A stretch of 64,000 bases of DNA from Novosphingobium sp. KCTC 2891 (GTDB lineage: Bacteria; Pseudomonadota; Alphaproteobacteria; Sphingomonadales; Sphingomonadaceae): positions 1-64,000 of the forward strand of contig NZ_JAPCZG010000009.1 of NCBI RefSeq assembly GCF_025938155.1, given 5' to 3'. The notes under the pieces were generated by a model that was not told the origin of the DNA, ran no database searches, and saw only the letters and a program-made list of their open reading frames with translations. How positions within the stretch are numbered: position 1 is the stretch's first letter; the number at the start of each line of letters is the position of its first letter. Both the position numbers and the translations under genes were made by a program. Below, in pieces: positions 1 to 7,079 of the stretch.

Positions 1-4
1 GGTC

Positions 5-53
5 ATCAGGCCGGACTACGCCAGCTTATTGGGAGCGCTTCATCCGGCCTGAT
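5..53. repeat. 11-bp perfect inverted repeat at the window edge
   Basis: Positions 5-15 (ATCAGGCCGGA) and 43-53 (TCCGGCCTGAT) are perfect inverted repeats separated by 27 bases. They lie just downstream of the prematurely ended ArdC-like gene. This could be a recombination or insertion end, or simply a transcript-ending hairpin; there is no T-run to support a terminator. Confidence 0.5.
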
Positions 54-84
54 GCCCCCCTGCGTCGCGCCCGGACGATACCCT

Positions 85-834
85 TCAATGAAGCGTCAGG
101 CACGGTGCAGACTGTCCAGATAAAGCGATCAACTCTTCCATGGCGTAGGCACTGCTTCCGAACCGCCCCTTCAGATCACGATCCAGGCGGGACTTATGCC
201 CTGACCAATGCGAGCATTCGTGGCCGAGCGTGGCGTAATACTGATCGAACCCTGAGAAGAGCGTCGGCGAGGGCATCGTGATCCGATCAGCCACGTGCTC
301 ATAGTAGGCCTCATCGCCCTGGTGTCGCAGATGGATCGGGAGCGCTGCGAAGAAGGCATCGAGTTCGGCCTCCCGGCCCTCCGGTTCAACCGGAGCGGTG
401 ACAGGCACCGGATGGAACCGTTCGGGGAGGCCAACCACCTGGTCCGCACTGAACACGGCGTAGGCCTTGAGCACGCGGCGCGCTTCGCTGGTGCGTTCGC
501 CCGTGTCCGGGGCTTCAACTTCCTTGGCGTAGCTCTTGTAGAAGATGGCGATGGTGGACTTCTCGCCCTTGCGCACCTGCCCTCCGAGCAGCGCGGCCTG
601 GCGATACGTCATCCAGTAGGGCGACATAAAACCGCAGAAATCGGCGATCATCCAGAGCCAGAACACGTTCAACCCACGATAGGGGATGCCGCAGGCGCGC
701 AAGGGGCGCGTGGTGGTCGTGCCGCGCCAGGGCCGGATCCACGGCCTGGTGCCGGCTTCGAGCCGGGCGATGATCTCGCGCGTGATGCGCGCTGCCGGAC
801 TCTCGTGGGTCTGGCGCGAAGCAAACTTCGACAT
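85..834 (-). CDS. ArdC-like antirestriction protein, C-terminally truncated
   Basis: The 249-residue product resembles ArdC-type plasmid antirestriction proteins: an N-terminal ssDNA-binding domain (about residues 15-130) followed by a zincin-like domain carrying an HExxH motif (HECSH in LGHECSHWSGH, about residue 205). Such proteins are thought to protect incoming single-stranded plasmid DNA in a recipient cell. Family members usually continue past YAMEELIAELGA for another 50 or more residues. Here the reading diverges right after YAMEELIA and stops, so the C-terminus appears lost to a rearrangement or frameshift near position 123. The start is supported by AGGAGG just upstream. The leader is one of three similar structured leaders in this window. 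Whether the truncated protein still works cannot be judged. Confidence 0.75.
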   Translation of the reverse strand: MSKFASRQTHESPAARITREIIARLEAGTRPWIRPWRGTTTTRPLRACGIPYRGLNVFWLWMIADFCGFMSPYWMTYRQAALLGGQVRKGEKSTIAIFYKSYAKEVEAPDTGERTSEARRVLKAYAVFSADQVVGLPERFHPVPVTAPVEPEGREAELDAFFAALPIHLRHQGDEAYYEHVADRITMPSPTLFSGFDQYYATLGHECSHWSGHKSRLDRDLKGRFGSSAYAMEELIALSGQSAPCLTLH

Positions 835-910
835 GGGGGACCTCCTGACGAGCCGACAGGCACAAACGCCGTCTGGCTCGCCGCAGGCAAAGCCCCCTCT
901 CCTCTCCTCT
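835..910 (-). promoter_or_regulatory. Structured 5' leader, copy 1 (ArdC-like gene)
   Basis: Read on the minus strand this leader has a purine-rich block (GGGGGCTTT), a hairpin with outer stem CGAGCC/GGCTCG (plus-strand 875-880 with 849-854) extended inward by GAC/GTC and GGC/GCC, then GTCAGGAGG and the ATG. The same order recurs upstream of the ParB-like gene and the strawberry-notch gene with different stem sequences. The hairpin sits directly against the ribosome binding site, which suggests translational control. Confidence 0.45.
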
Positions 911-1012
911 CATTTCACGGATTGGTTGTCAGCAGGTCCATAAGGAATGAGAAACTGGGAAGCGTGTTCACGCGAACAGTACCGCAGTCCCTCCGCTGCC
1001 AGATTGTATCCA

Positions 1013-1684
1013 TCACGCAGACAGGCGCTTGACCACGATGTTTCTGCCACGGGCTTCCACGTTGATTTCAAAGTGGTCTGCTTGCACGACATCAATGACG
1101 TTGGCCGGTCGATAGGCGGCGATGTTTACACCCCCACGTCGGCGCATGCTGTCATAGAGGATGCCCGCCCCGCCCTCCTGGCGCACGGCTTCGCCAAAGC
1201 TCTGGGCGGCCTCGTAGCTTTCCTGCCCATAAAGGTCCGGGCAATCGACTTGCATGGCGCGAATGTCGCGATAGTCGCCGAGCAGCGTGGCAGAATAGGT
1301 CCGGTAGACCCGCCTCATGCCCGGCACGTTTCGTGCGACCGCCTCGCGCCTCAGATGGTGCGCGACTTCGGCTGCAGCCGTCTCGATTTCTGGCGAGGCG
1401 TACCAGGCGCCAAGATCAGGTCCGTTGAAACGCATGCCGCCCGGCGCAACATGCAGGAAACTCGCCATCACGACGCTGGAATTGGGTCGACCGAAAACCC
1501 ACTGATCACGCGGAAGGCGGTTGATCCGCGCGGCAACCAGTCTGTCGTTGGTCCATCCGGCAAGTTCCATGACCGCCTCGGCATCAGCCGTGGTCGAAAC
1601 CGTGTCGAACAGTCCAATCGGGGGAAAGCGCGATGGAACCAAGCGGAAACTGGGCCTGGGTGCCTTCGCAAAGCGCGCAGTCAC
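1013..1684 (-). CDS. RES-domain toxin of a type II toxin-antitoxin pair
   Basis: A 223-residue protein with the RES fold signature (GMRFNGPDLGAWYASPEIET, about residues 83-102, with the family's Arg, Tyr, Glu and Ser). RES toxins are known to act on NAD or to ADP-ribosylate a target, halting growth. The gene overlaps the upstream antitoxin by 4 bases, the normal xre-res order, so the two are almost certainly co-translated. Length is typical. The pair probably stabilises the plasmid; an anti-phage role is possible for the family but nothing here shows it. Confidence 0.85.
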   Translation of the reverse strand: MTARFAKAPRPSFRLVPSRFPPIGLFDTVSTTADAEAVMELAGWTNDRLVAARINRLPRDQWVFGRPNSSVVMASFLHVAPGGMRFNGPDLGAWYASPEIETAAAEVAHHLRREAVARNVPGMRRVYRTYSATLLGDYRDIRAMQVDCPDLYGQESYEAAQSFGEAVRQEGGAGILYDSMRRRGGVNIAAYRPANVIDVVQADHFEINVEARGRNIVVKRLSA

Positions 1685-2202
1685 TGGAAAATGATCTCAC
1701 CGTCTTTGTACGGCGCGAAACCAACATCGGTGGCGCCAGGTGGCATATAGAGCCCGCCCCGTGCGGCATCGAGAAAACGCCGGACAACCATCAGCCCGTC
1801 TTGCGTACCGCTGACGACCAGATCGAGCGGCGGATGGCCGCCAAAGGCTGGCGCATCATGCGGTTGGCGGAGCCATGCCACGCCCTCATGCTCATCATTG
1901 AAAAGCACGCCCAAGGCTTGATGAATACCCAGGACCGCAGAAATTCGCGTGAGGACATCAACATCCAGCGTGAAAGCGCCATGCTCGCGCGCATGTTTGC
2001 ACCAGCTATGATAGGTTGATCGCGATGGATAGCCGAGGATCAGGCGACGCTGCTCCTCGTTCAGCCCCCACAGATCAGCAATGGCGAGGAACGTACGCAC
2101 TCCCGGTGCGCTCAAGCGGCGCCGGTTGGCCGGCGCAAAGCGAGAGGGATCGAGCCCTCCTGCCGCCTGGGGTCCGTTGATCGCTGTACGAGGTTGTGCC
2201 AT
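1681..2202 (-). CDS. Xre/MbcA/ParS-type antitoxin of the RES pair
   Basis: A 173-residue protein with an N-terminal Xre-like helix-turn-helix region (VRTFLAIADLWGLNEEQRRL) and a C-terminal MbcA/ParS toxin-binding domain (VLGIHQALGVLFNDEHEGVA, then LVVSGTQDGLMVVRRFLDAA). Such antitoxins block the RES active site and repress their own operon. I chose the ATG at 2202 because AGGAG lies 7 bases upstream; an in-frame ATG ten codons earlier lacks a good ribosome site and would overlap a palindrome that looks like the operator. It ends with a 4-base overlap into the toxin gene. Confidence 0.82.
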   Translation of the reverse strand: MAQPRTAINGPQAAGGLDPSRFAPANRRRLSAPGVRTFLAIADLWGLNEEQRRLILGYPSRSTYHSWCKHAREHGAFTLDVDVLTRISAVLGIHQALGVLFNDEHEGVAWLRQPHDAPAFGGHPPLDLVVSGTQDGLMVVRRFLDAARGGLYMPPGATDVGFAPYKDGEIIFQ

Positions 2203-2226
2203 CGCTTTACTCCTGATCTGGATATA

Positions 2227-2240
2227 GTCCAAATCTGGAC
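2227..2240. promoter_or_regulatory. Candidate operator of the RES toxin-antitoxin operon
   Basis: GTCCA-AATC-TGGAC is an interrupted palindrome centred about 30 bases upstream of the chosen antitoxin start. Toxin-antitoxin operons of this type are normally repressed by antitoxin or complex binding to such repeats. Binding is inferred. Confidence 0.4.
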
Positions 2241-2265
2241 ATTTCGCAAGTGCGGCCGACGTCCG

Positions 2266-2463
2266 TCAGAAATGCGCGCGAACCGGCTTCCGGCCAGCAG
2301 CACGCGCCCGCTGCTCCATGCGCTCCAGCGCCACGCGCTTGCGCGGGGTTCTGGCTCCCCCCTTGTTGCGGAGAACTTCAGTGACCACAGTTTCGTCGGT
2401 TAGCCCAAATTCACGCTTCCGTTCCTCGGCTTCCACCAGGTATGCATAGAAATCGAAACGCAT
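2266..2463 (-). CDS. Small conserved-looking hypothetical protein
   Basis: A 65-residue, charge-rich, probably helical protein. I do not recognise the family. The sequence from MRFDFYAYLVEAEERK onward looks coding (ordered alternation of charged and hydrophobic residues, basic C-terminus KPVRAHF). GAGG lies a short distance upstream of the ATG at 2463, which is why I prefer it to a start 32 codons further up. It lies between the toxin-antitoxin pair and the tRNA genes on the same strand as the former. A DNA- or RNA-binding role would be a guess from its basic tail only. Confidence 0.45.
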   Translation of the reverse strand: MRFDFYAYLVEAEERKREFGLTDETVVTEVLRNKGGARTPRKRVALERMEQRARAAGRKPVRAHF

Positions 2464-2643
2464 TTCAGCCTCAATCGCCACTGGACCCCGTGGGGACGAG
2501 CAATCGCCACGGCCACGCTCGAACGGACGCCTCCGCATGTAAAAGGACGTCCAAAGCATAAGGCAAATTCACCACAGCACCAACGCCCGTCGGGAGCGAA
2601 GGCTTGCATCGAAAGTCCCATTGCCGCAAATGCCGCGCTTCAT

Positions 2644-2729
2644 GCGGACGTGACGGAACCGGTAGACGTCGGGGACTTAAAATCCTCTGGGCCTTGCCCG
2701 TGCGGGTTCGAGTCCCGCCGTCCGCACCA
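2644..2729 (+). tRNA. tRNA-Leu (anticodon UAA)
   Basis: An 86-base class II tRNA with encoded CCA. The acceptor stem pairs GCGGACG with CGTCCGC; the anticodon stem GGGGA/TCCTC encloses CTTAAAA (anticodon TAA); a long variable arm (GGGCCTTGCCC) marks it as Leu/Ser class; the T arm is GCGGGTTCGAGTCCCGC. Confidence 0.93.
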
Positions 2730-2734
2730 GGGTG

Positions 2735-2810
2735 GGGCCTGTAGCTCAACGGTTAGAGCTGGCCGCTCATAACGGCTAGGTTGCGGGTTCGAGTCCTGCC
2801 GGGCCCACCA
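2735..2810 (+). tRNA. tRNA with CAU anticodon (Ile2 or Met)
   Basis: A 76-base tRNA starting 5 bases after tRNA-Leu, with encoded CCA. The acceptor stem pairs GGGCCTG with CGGGCCC (one G-U); the anticodon arm is GGCCG-CTCATAA-CGGCT. The D and anticodon region (GGTTAGAGC...CTCATAA) looks more like AUA-decoding tRNA-Ile2, whose C34 is modified to lysidine, than like elongator Met. That assignment is by resemblance only. Confidence 0.88.
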
Positions 2811-2841
2811 CTTCGATTTCCGGAAGATCCCGCCGGGTTGC

Positions 2842-3207
2842 TCAGTGCGAAAGTTCGTATTCTCCGACCAGGCGGTCCGCTGGAATATGCCAGCTATGAT
2901 GCAGCTTCCTGATCATCCCCAAGGTCAATGGCCGACGACGCTTCAGAATTTCGCTAGCCCGGCTTTTGCCAATGACCTTGGTCAGATCGCTCAAGGATCG
3001 ACCGTTCAGTTCCATATCCGCCTTGATGGTGTCGACAGGATCGAGATCCTCCACGGGCCAGCGCCTGGCTTCGTAGGCATCGACCAGAGTCGCAAGTATA
3101 TCGAGGCGGTTGAACTCCTCAGTCCCCTCCCTGGCATCCCACAGACGCTCGATTTCCTGCACGGCCTTGCGATGATCCGCGTCCGACCTGATGGGAAAGA
3201 TATCCAT
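2842..3207 (-). CDS. higA: HigA-type antitoxin (Xre family)
   Basis: A 121-residue protein of the HigA type: an N-terminal helical dimerisation part and a C-terminal helix-turn-helix (LSDLTKVIGKSRASEILKRR). In the toxin-first HigBA arrangement the antitoxin is the second gene, as here. I prefer the start at MDIFPIRSD over one five codons earlier because family members begin like this; both starts are possible. It neutralises HigB and very probably represses the operon through the two palindromes upstream of higB. Confidence 0.82.
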   Translation of the reverse strand: MDIFPIRSDADHRKAVQEIERLWDAREGTEEFNRLDILATLVDAYEARRWPVEDLDPVDTIKADMELNGRSLSDLTKVIGKSRASEILKRRRPLTLGMIRKLHHSWHIPADRLVGEYELSH

Positions 3208-3218
3208 GTCGTACCTCC

Positions 3219-3521
3219 TCAAAACACGCTGATCGTAAGCGCGTCGATGGCATCGTACTGCTTGTGCGTGCCTATGAACTTCACAAAGGCGATCTGTGCC
3301 TCGAATTTGAACGCCACGATCAACCGATAATTGCCCCCGGCGACCTCGAAACGTACGCGTTCAGCATTCAGCACCTTTGCCTTTGAGAACGATGCCTGCA
3401 CTTCGCCGGTGTTCTGCCAGCTAGCGTTGGAAACGACCGTTATCCAATGGGCCAGAGATGCCCTGGTTTCAGGATGCGCTTCCCAGAACGCCACCAGATT
3501 CGAACGGGCGATAAGTCTCAT
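3219..3521 (-). CDS. higB: HigB-type mRNA interferase toxin
   Basis: A roughly 100-residue protein of the HigB branch of the RelE superfamily (MRLIARSNLVAFWEAHPETR at the N-terminus; GNYRLIVAFKFEAQIAFVKFIGTHKQYD near the C-terminus). These toxins cut mRNA in the ribosome. It is first in the operon, 11 bases before the antitoxin start. The ATG at 3521 matches the usual N-terminus; a GTG three codons earlier is also in frame. Confidence 0.85.
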   Translation of the reverse strand: MRLIARSNLVAFWEAHPETRASLAHWITVVSNASWQNTGEVQASFSKAKVLNAERVRFEVAGGNYRLIVAFKFEAQIAFVKFIGTHKQYDAIDALTISVF

Positions 3522-3536
3522 CCACAGCACCTAGCA

Positions 3537-3579
3537 ATTCCCAAAATGGGAATCAACTGGAAATTCCCGAGATGGGAAT
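3537..3579. promoter_or_regulatory. Two tandem palindromic operators of higBA
   Basis: ATTCCC-N5-GGGAAT occurs twice: 3537-3553 (ATTCCCAAAATGGGAAT) and 3563-3579 (ATTCCCGAGATGGGAAT), 26 bp centre to centre and beginning 16 bases upstream of the higB start. Both arms are perfect six-base palindromes in both copies. The placement fits HigA operator sites over the promoter. Confidence 0.75.
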
Positions 3580-3655
3580 CGGAGTGGCAGAAGCGGCCCC
3601 TTCCAGGGCAGGAAGAAGCCGCTTCGCCCATGACCCACCAGCCCGTCAGGAGAGT

Positions 3656-5671
3656 TCAGGCGGCTCGGGCTTCCGGAACCGGATCAAGGCCGACAGCGGA
3701 AGCTGCGTCGATGGCTTCGTCGCCGTTGCCATCGACTGCATCCGCGGGGGTATGCTCAGCAACTGCGGGGTCTTGCTCTCCGAAGCGCATCACCTCAGGC
3801 ACCCAGGCGAGCGCTCGGTCGCGGACATCCACTTCGGTAATGGTGGCCCCTGCAAAGACCCTTTCGGCGCTCAGGGCGAGGTCGCGCTTCTTGACCGACG
3901 CGAACCGGCTCGAAAGCTCAGGCCCGCCAACGTCGCCCAGGGCATCGAGGATCACCTGCTTCGACACCCTGTCGAAGTAGTTCGCGGCCGTCGGTCGCCA
4001 CCAGCGCGCCATGTCGATGCCGACAATGCCCCCAAGGTGGTCGATGAAGCCAATGCGCCGGTCACCGTCGAGGTTGAGGCTGGCTTCGAGCGTACGGCCG
4101 ACCAGGAAGCCCAGCCAGCTTGCGCGGGCTTCGTCATCGAGACTGCGGAAAAGGTCGAACCGGGCAGCGGGCCTTTCACCGGCGCGCCAGCTTTCATCGA
4201 GACTGGCCCGAAACTCGGCCAGGCCTGCACTAGCCGGAGCATCAGCGGGTTCAAAACCGATGATCGGGCCGTTCGGCACGCCACCGCGCAAGGTCGAGGC
4301 GGCCTTGTTCTTCCAATCGGTCGTGTCTGCATCGGCAAGCGTGAAGACAAGCACGTCGAGGGCGAGCGAGGGATCGGACGCCACATGGAGCGACAGCACA
4401 TCGCGCCGCTGCATGGCGAGCTCATCGACAAGCCGCTTCGAAAGCACCGATCGGCGCGGGCCGGCCGCACCCTTTTCCGTGACGGCCTCGACGCCATCGT
4501 CGTCCTCTCCGTCGGGCCGAGGGGCGCCTTCTCCGTAAAATACCGGCTGCAGCACGGGCGTACCGTCGCGACCGAGCGTCAGGATCATGCCCGCCTGTGG
4601 CCGCAGCTCAGGCGCAATGACCTGTGGGCGATCACGAATGGTGCGGCTTTCATGGTCAATCCGCTCGATTTCGGTTTCGGCAGCAGCGATCGCGTCGTCG
4701 TCGCTGTCTTCGTCTTCCAGGATCGCCGCCTGCTCGTCGTAAGCGGCATCGAGGGCTTCCAACTGCGCGACATCATCGTCCGACAAGGGAGCCGGCTCGC
4801 TGACGAGCCGAGTCAGGCCCGTTGTCAGTTCGTGGCTGGCGTAGTTGTCGAGCGTCGGGCGAACCCAGGCAAGACCATGTTGTTCGGCCAGGGCATGCGC
4901 CTCAGCTTCCATGCGTGCCGTCGCGAGTTGCTCGAGCAGGGCGACGTCGAGCCACGCCTCGCTGTCTTCATCATCAAAGAGTTCGCGCTCGATGCGGCCG
5001 CCAGCGGCATCATAGGCTTCGCGGCCCACAAGCCGCGCGCGCGGATCGTTGCCGCGCACGGTCTCGGACAGGACCATGCGCCGGATGCTGGCTGCGTTGA
5101 GCGCATAGTAGGACGTGGACATCTGGCCGAACACGCGCGCCTGGATTTCCCGATCCGAGGTCGCCCCGAACGCCTTGGCAAGATCGAGCGTGATTTCACC
5201 GGCGGCCAGAGCCTCGAACACGACCGGCGCCAGGTTTGCGAGCCGCAGGCGTCCCTCGACGAAGCGTACGGTCAGCCCGAAGCGCCGGGCGACGTCCTCG
5301 GCGCGCGCACCTTCGGCGACCAGCGTCGCGAAGGCCTGTGCCTCGTCTGCCGGGTTCATGTTCAACCGCTGGAAGTTCTCGGTGAGGCTCGATTCCACCG
5401 CGTTCGCATCATCGGCATCAAGCACCAGGCAGGCCACCGGATGATCGCGCGGCAGAACCTTGTCATCGGCCAGCGCCATCAGCGCCTGGCGCCGGCGTTC
5501 GCCGGCTTCGACCGTGTAGCGCCCCTTGGGGGCCGCGCGCACGACGAGGTTCTGCAGCAGGCCGACGGCCGCAATGCTGGCCTTGAGTTCGGCATCGGCT
5601 GCCGCGTCCGAATGCTTGCGCACATTGCGCGGCGAGGGCGCGAGCTTGTTGAGGGGAATTCCTGAAATCAT
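3656..5671 (-). CDS. Long ParB/Spo0J-like DNA-binding protein
   Basis: A 671-residue protein with a ParB N-terminal CTPase/nuclease-like domain (PLNKLAPSPRNVRKH at residues 5-19, motif AGERRRQAL near residue 55) and a KorB-like helix-turn-helix segment (EDVARRFGLTVRFVEGRLRL). A long acidic middle and an unassigned C-terminal domain follow. It is about twice the length of a partition ParB, and no ParA gene lies beside it; the plasmid's own ParA-ParB pair is at 49.5-51.8 kb. Long ParB-like proteins of this kind are common on sphingomonad plasmids and are of unclear function. The ATG at 5671 has AGGAG 8 bases upstream and follows structured leader copy 2. Confidence 0.78.
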   Translation of the reverse strand: MISGIPLNKLAPSPRNVRKHSDAAADAELKASIAAVGLLQNLVVRAAPKGRYTVEAGERRRQALMALADDKVLPRDHPVACLVLDADDANAVESSLTENFQRLNMNPADEAQAFATLVAEGARAEDVARRFGLTVRFVEGRLRLANLAPVVFEALAAGEITLDLAKAFGATSDREIQARVFGQMSTSYYALNAASIRRMVLSETVRGNDPRARLVGREAYDAAGGRIERELFDDEDSEAWLDVALLEQLATARMEAEAHALAEQHGLAWVRPTLDNYASHELTTGLTRLVSEPAPLSDDDVAQLEALDAAYDEQAAILEDEDSDDDAIAAAETEIERIDHESRTIRDRPQVIAPELRPQAGMILTLGRDGTPVLQPVFYGEGAPRPDGEDDDGVEAVTEKGAAGPRRSVLSKRLVDELAMQRRDVLSLHVASDPSLALDVLVFTLADADTTDWKNKAASTLRGGVPNGPIIGFEPADAPASAGLAEFRASLDESWRAGERPAARFDLFRSLDDEARASWLGFLVGRTLEASLNLDGDRRIGFIDHLGGIVGIDMARWWRPTAANYFDRVSKQVILDALGDVGGPELSSRFASVKKRDLALSAERVFAGATITEVDVRDRALAWVPEVMRFGEQDPAVAEHTPADAVDGNGDEAIDAASAVGLDPVPEARAA

Positions 5672-5750
5672 GAACTGGCTCCTGACTAGCGAGCCTCCGT
5701 GCACCGACCATCGGTCCGCCAGGCTCAAAGCCCCGCTCCCCCTTCCCTCC
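5672..5750 (-). promoter_or_regulatory. Structured 5' leader, copy 2 (ParB-like gene)
   Basis: The purine-rich block (GGGGGAGCGGGGCTTT on the minus strand) is followed by outer stem GAGCCT/AGGCTC (plus-strand 5721-5726 with 5691-5696), an inner hairpin ACCGA-TGG-TCGGT, then AGTCAGGAG before the ATG. The layout matches copies 1 and 3, but the stem bases differ and stay paired. Confidence 0.45.
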
Positions 5751-5867
5751 CGACTTCGAAGCACCTGCCGCCCGCAGTCGCCCGTGCATCCCGATCGAAA
5801 TGCGCGTGGCTGGACGATGCCCCGCTTGCGGGTTAGTCATTCCGCGAATTCTGGAGGGCCACTCACC

Positions 5868-6143
5868 ATGAACACTGCCGACCTCGCCGAAGCCGTTGCC
5901 AACGGCCACGGTCTGACCAAGACCGATGCACGCAAGATCGTCGACGCCGTCTTCGAGGCGATCGCGGATGCCGCCGCCAAGGGCGACGAAATTTCGCTGA
6001 ATGCTTTTGGCAAGTTCAAGATCAAGGACACGCCGGCGCGTGAAGGTCGTAACCCGTCGACCGGCGCGACGATCCAGATCGCTGCTGCGCGCAAGCTGAC
6101 CTTCGCGCCCGCCAAGGCGGTGAAGGACAAGATCAACGCCTGA
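5868..6143 (+). CDS. HU-family nucleoid DNA-binding protein
   Basis: A 91-residue protein with the full HU/IHF fold: helical N-terminus (MNTADLAEAVANGHGLTKTD), conserved FGKFKIKDTPAREGRNPSTG arm with the DNA-intercalating Pro of RNPSTG, and C-terminal helix (KLTFAPAKAVKDKIN). It bends and compacts DNA as a dimer and may serve the plasmid's own replication or partition. The start is supported by GGAGGG about 11 bases upstream. It is divergent from the ParB-like gene. Confidence 0.93.
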   Translation: MNTADLAEAVANGHGLTKTDARKIVDAVFEAIADAAAKGDEISLNAFGKFKIKDTPAREGRNPSTGATIQIAAARKLTFAPAKAVKDKINA

Positions 6144-6201
6144 TCGATCGGGCGTCCGGTCAAGCCGGACGCCCTGCCTTCTTCGGGTAGATGGACGAGA
6201 A

Positions 6202-6462
6202 ATGGATTTCGACGACCAGATGCAGCGCTATTTCGGGGCGACCGACCTTGGCGCGGTCAGTCCGGCGGCGCTCGAAGCCGGTAAGGAGCGACTGGCCGTC
6301 GATTTCGGGCTCGAGCAGGATCGCGGCCGCAAGTTCGCAATGTGGGCGCTGATGTACATTCTTGGCAACGCCCCGGATCTCGACGTCGCCTTCAAGGAGG
6401 CAAACGACCGGAACGCAGCGCGCGATTTCATGGATATGCTGGGTCGCGTGACCGACAACTGA
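6202..6462 (+). CDS. Hypothetical protein, 86 residues
   Basis: A small acidic, probably all-helical protein (MDFDDQMQRYFGATDLGAVS at the start, RDFMDMLGRVTDN at the end). I do not recognise the family. It follows the HU gene by 58 bases on the same strand and has GGACGAGAA before its ATG. The ordered amphipathic pattern and the clean spacing between neighbours support it as real. Confidence 0.6.
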   Translation: MDFDDQMQRYFGATDLGAVSPAALEAGKERLAVDFGLEQDRGRKFAMWALMYILGNAPDLDVAFKEANDRNAARDFMDMLGRVTDN

Positions 6463-6467
6463 GCCCG

Positions 6468-6794
6468 TCAGGCTCGAAAACGCCGAACGGCGCGCTTCCA
6501 TTCACGCTCGTCGGGCCATGGCAGGATCACATCGACAGCCGATGGCTTTGCAGTCTCGATCCTGACGGACATGATCTTTCTGCGGGTTCGGATCCCGCAG
6601 ACCCTGCACCAGAAGTGGGACCGGGCCTCAGCGAAACGGTCGTCCCAGTGTCGCTGCTGGAACAGCCACCACAGGCCATGCGGATTGAAGGTCGAAGCAT
6701 GGCCGCACTGGCAAACGGGTTTGATCGCCTGGTGGAAGCAGGCAGCCTCAAAGATGCACGTGGCCTGGTGCGTTCCATCGGCCGTCCAGCGCAC
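6468..6794 (-). CDS. Hypothetical protein with a zinc-ribbon-like Cys pattern
   Basis: A 108-residue protein with a Cys-x-Cys-Gly-His element (CQCGHAS, about residue 28) and a second CRVCG element (about residue 63), separated by an aromatic-rich stretch (HGLWWLFQQRHWDDRF). This looks like a four-cysteine zinc-binding unit. No named family is recognised. It is convergent with the preceding small gene and ends 5 bases from it. The true start may lie a little downstream because the first 20 residues are not distinctive. Confidence 0.55.
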   Translation of the reverse strand: MRWTADGTHQATCIFEAACFHQAIKPVCQCGHASTFNPHGLWWLFQQRHWDDRFAEARSHFWCRVCGIRTRRKIMSVRIETAKPSAVDVILPWPDEREWKRAVRRFRA

Positions 6795-6797
6795 TGG

Positions 6798-6980
6798 TCA
6801 CAGCGCGAGAGCAAGCTGGTCATCGCCGCCAGTGTCGCGGCGTTTGTCGCTTAGAATGACCGACGCGAGTTCTTGCGCCGCATCTTCGCGCATCCGTTCA
6901 TCAGGGGCGGTTATGCCGACACGCGCCCAACCGGGCGCCGCAAGGATGGCCTGGGCTATGGTGTCATGGTCGATTCGCAT
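6798..6980 (-). CDS. Small conserved-type protein (60 residues), possible DUF6771-like
   Basis: A 60-residue protein with the core AILAAPGWARVGITAPDERM and a helical second half (REDAAQELASVIL). I have a weak memory of this pattern from short sphingomonad proteins grouped as DUF6771; that label is uncertain and no function is known to me. No clear ribosome site precedes the ATG, but a LexA-type box lies 11 bases upstream, between this gene and the divergent SRAP gene, so it may be DNA-damage inducible. Confidence 0.6.
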   Translation of the reverse strand: MRIDHDTIAQAILAAPGWARVGITAPDERMREDAAQELASVILSDKRRDTGGDDQLALAL

Positions 6981-6991
6981 GACGCATATTG

Positions 6992-7006
6992 GAACATATA
7001 AGGAAC
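6992..7006. promoter_or_regulatory. LexA (SOS) box, alphaproteobacterial type
   Basis: GAAC-atataag-GAAC on the plus strand, i.e. GTTC-N7-GTTC on the minus strand, exactly the direct-repeat operator known for alphaproteobacterial LexA. It lies between the 60-residue gene and the SRAP gene, 73 bases upstream of the latter. SOS control of the SRAP gene fits its name and role. Confidence 0.7.
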
Positions 7007-7079
7007 ATTGACGCAAGACGGAGCACCGGGAGCGTGCTCTCCGATTGACTTCCCGGCCGAGCCAAGATGAACTCCGCGC

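Noticed and set aside
3572..5665. A 697-codon open frame on the plus strand
   Set aside because: It lies exactly antisense to the ParB-like gene, has no domain, and reflects high-GC third-position bias.
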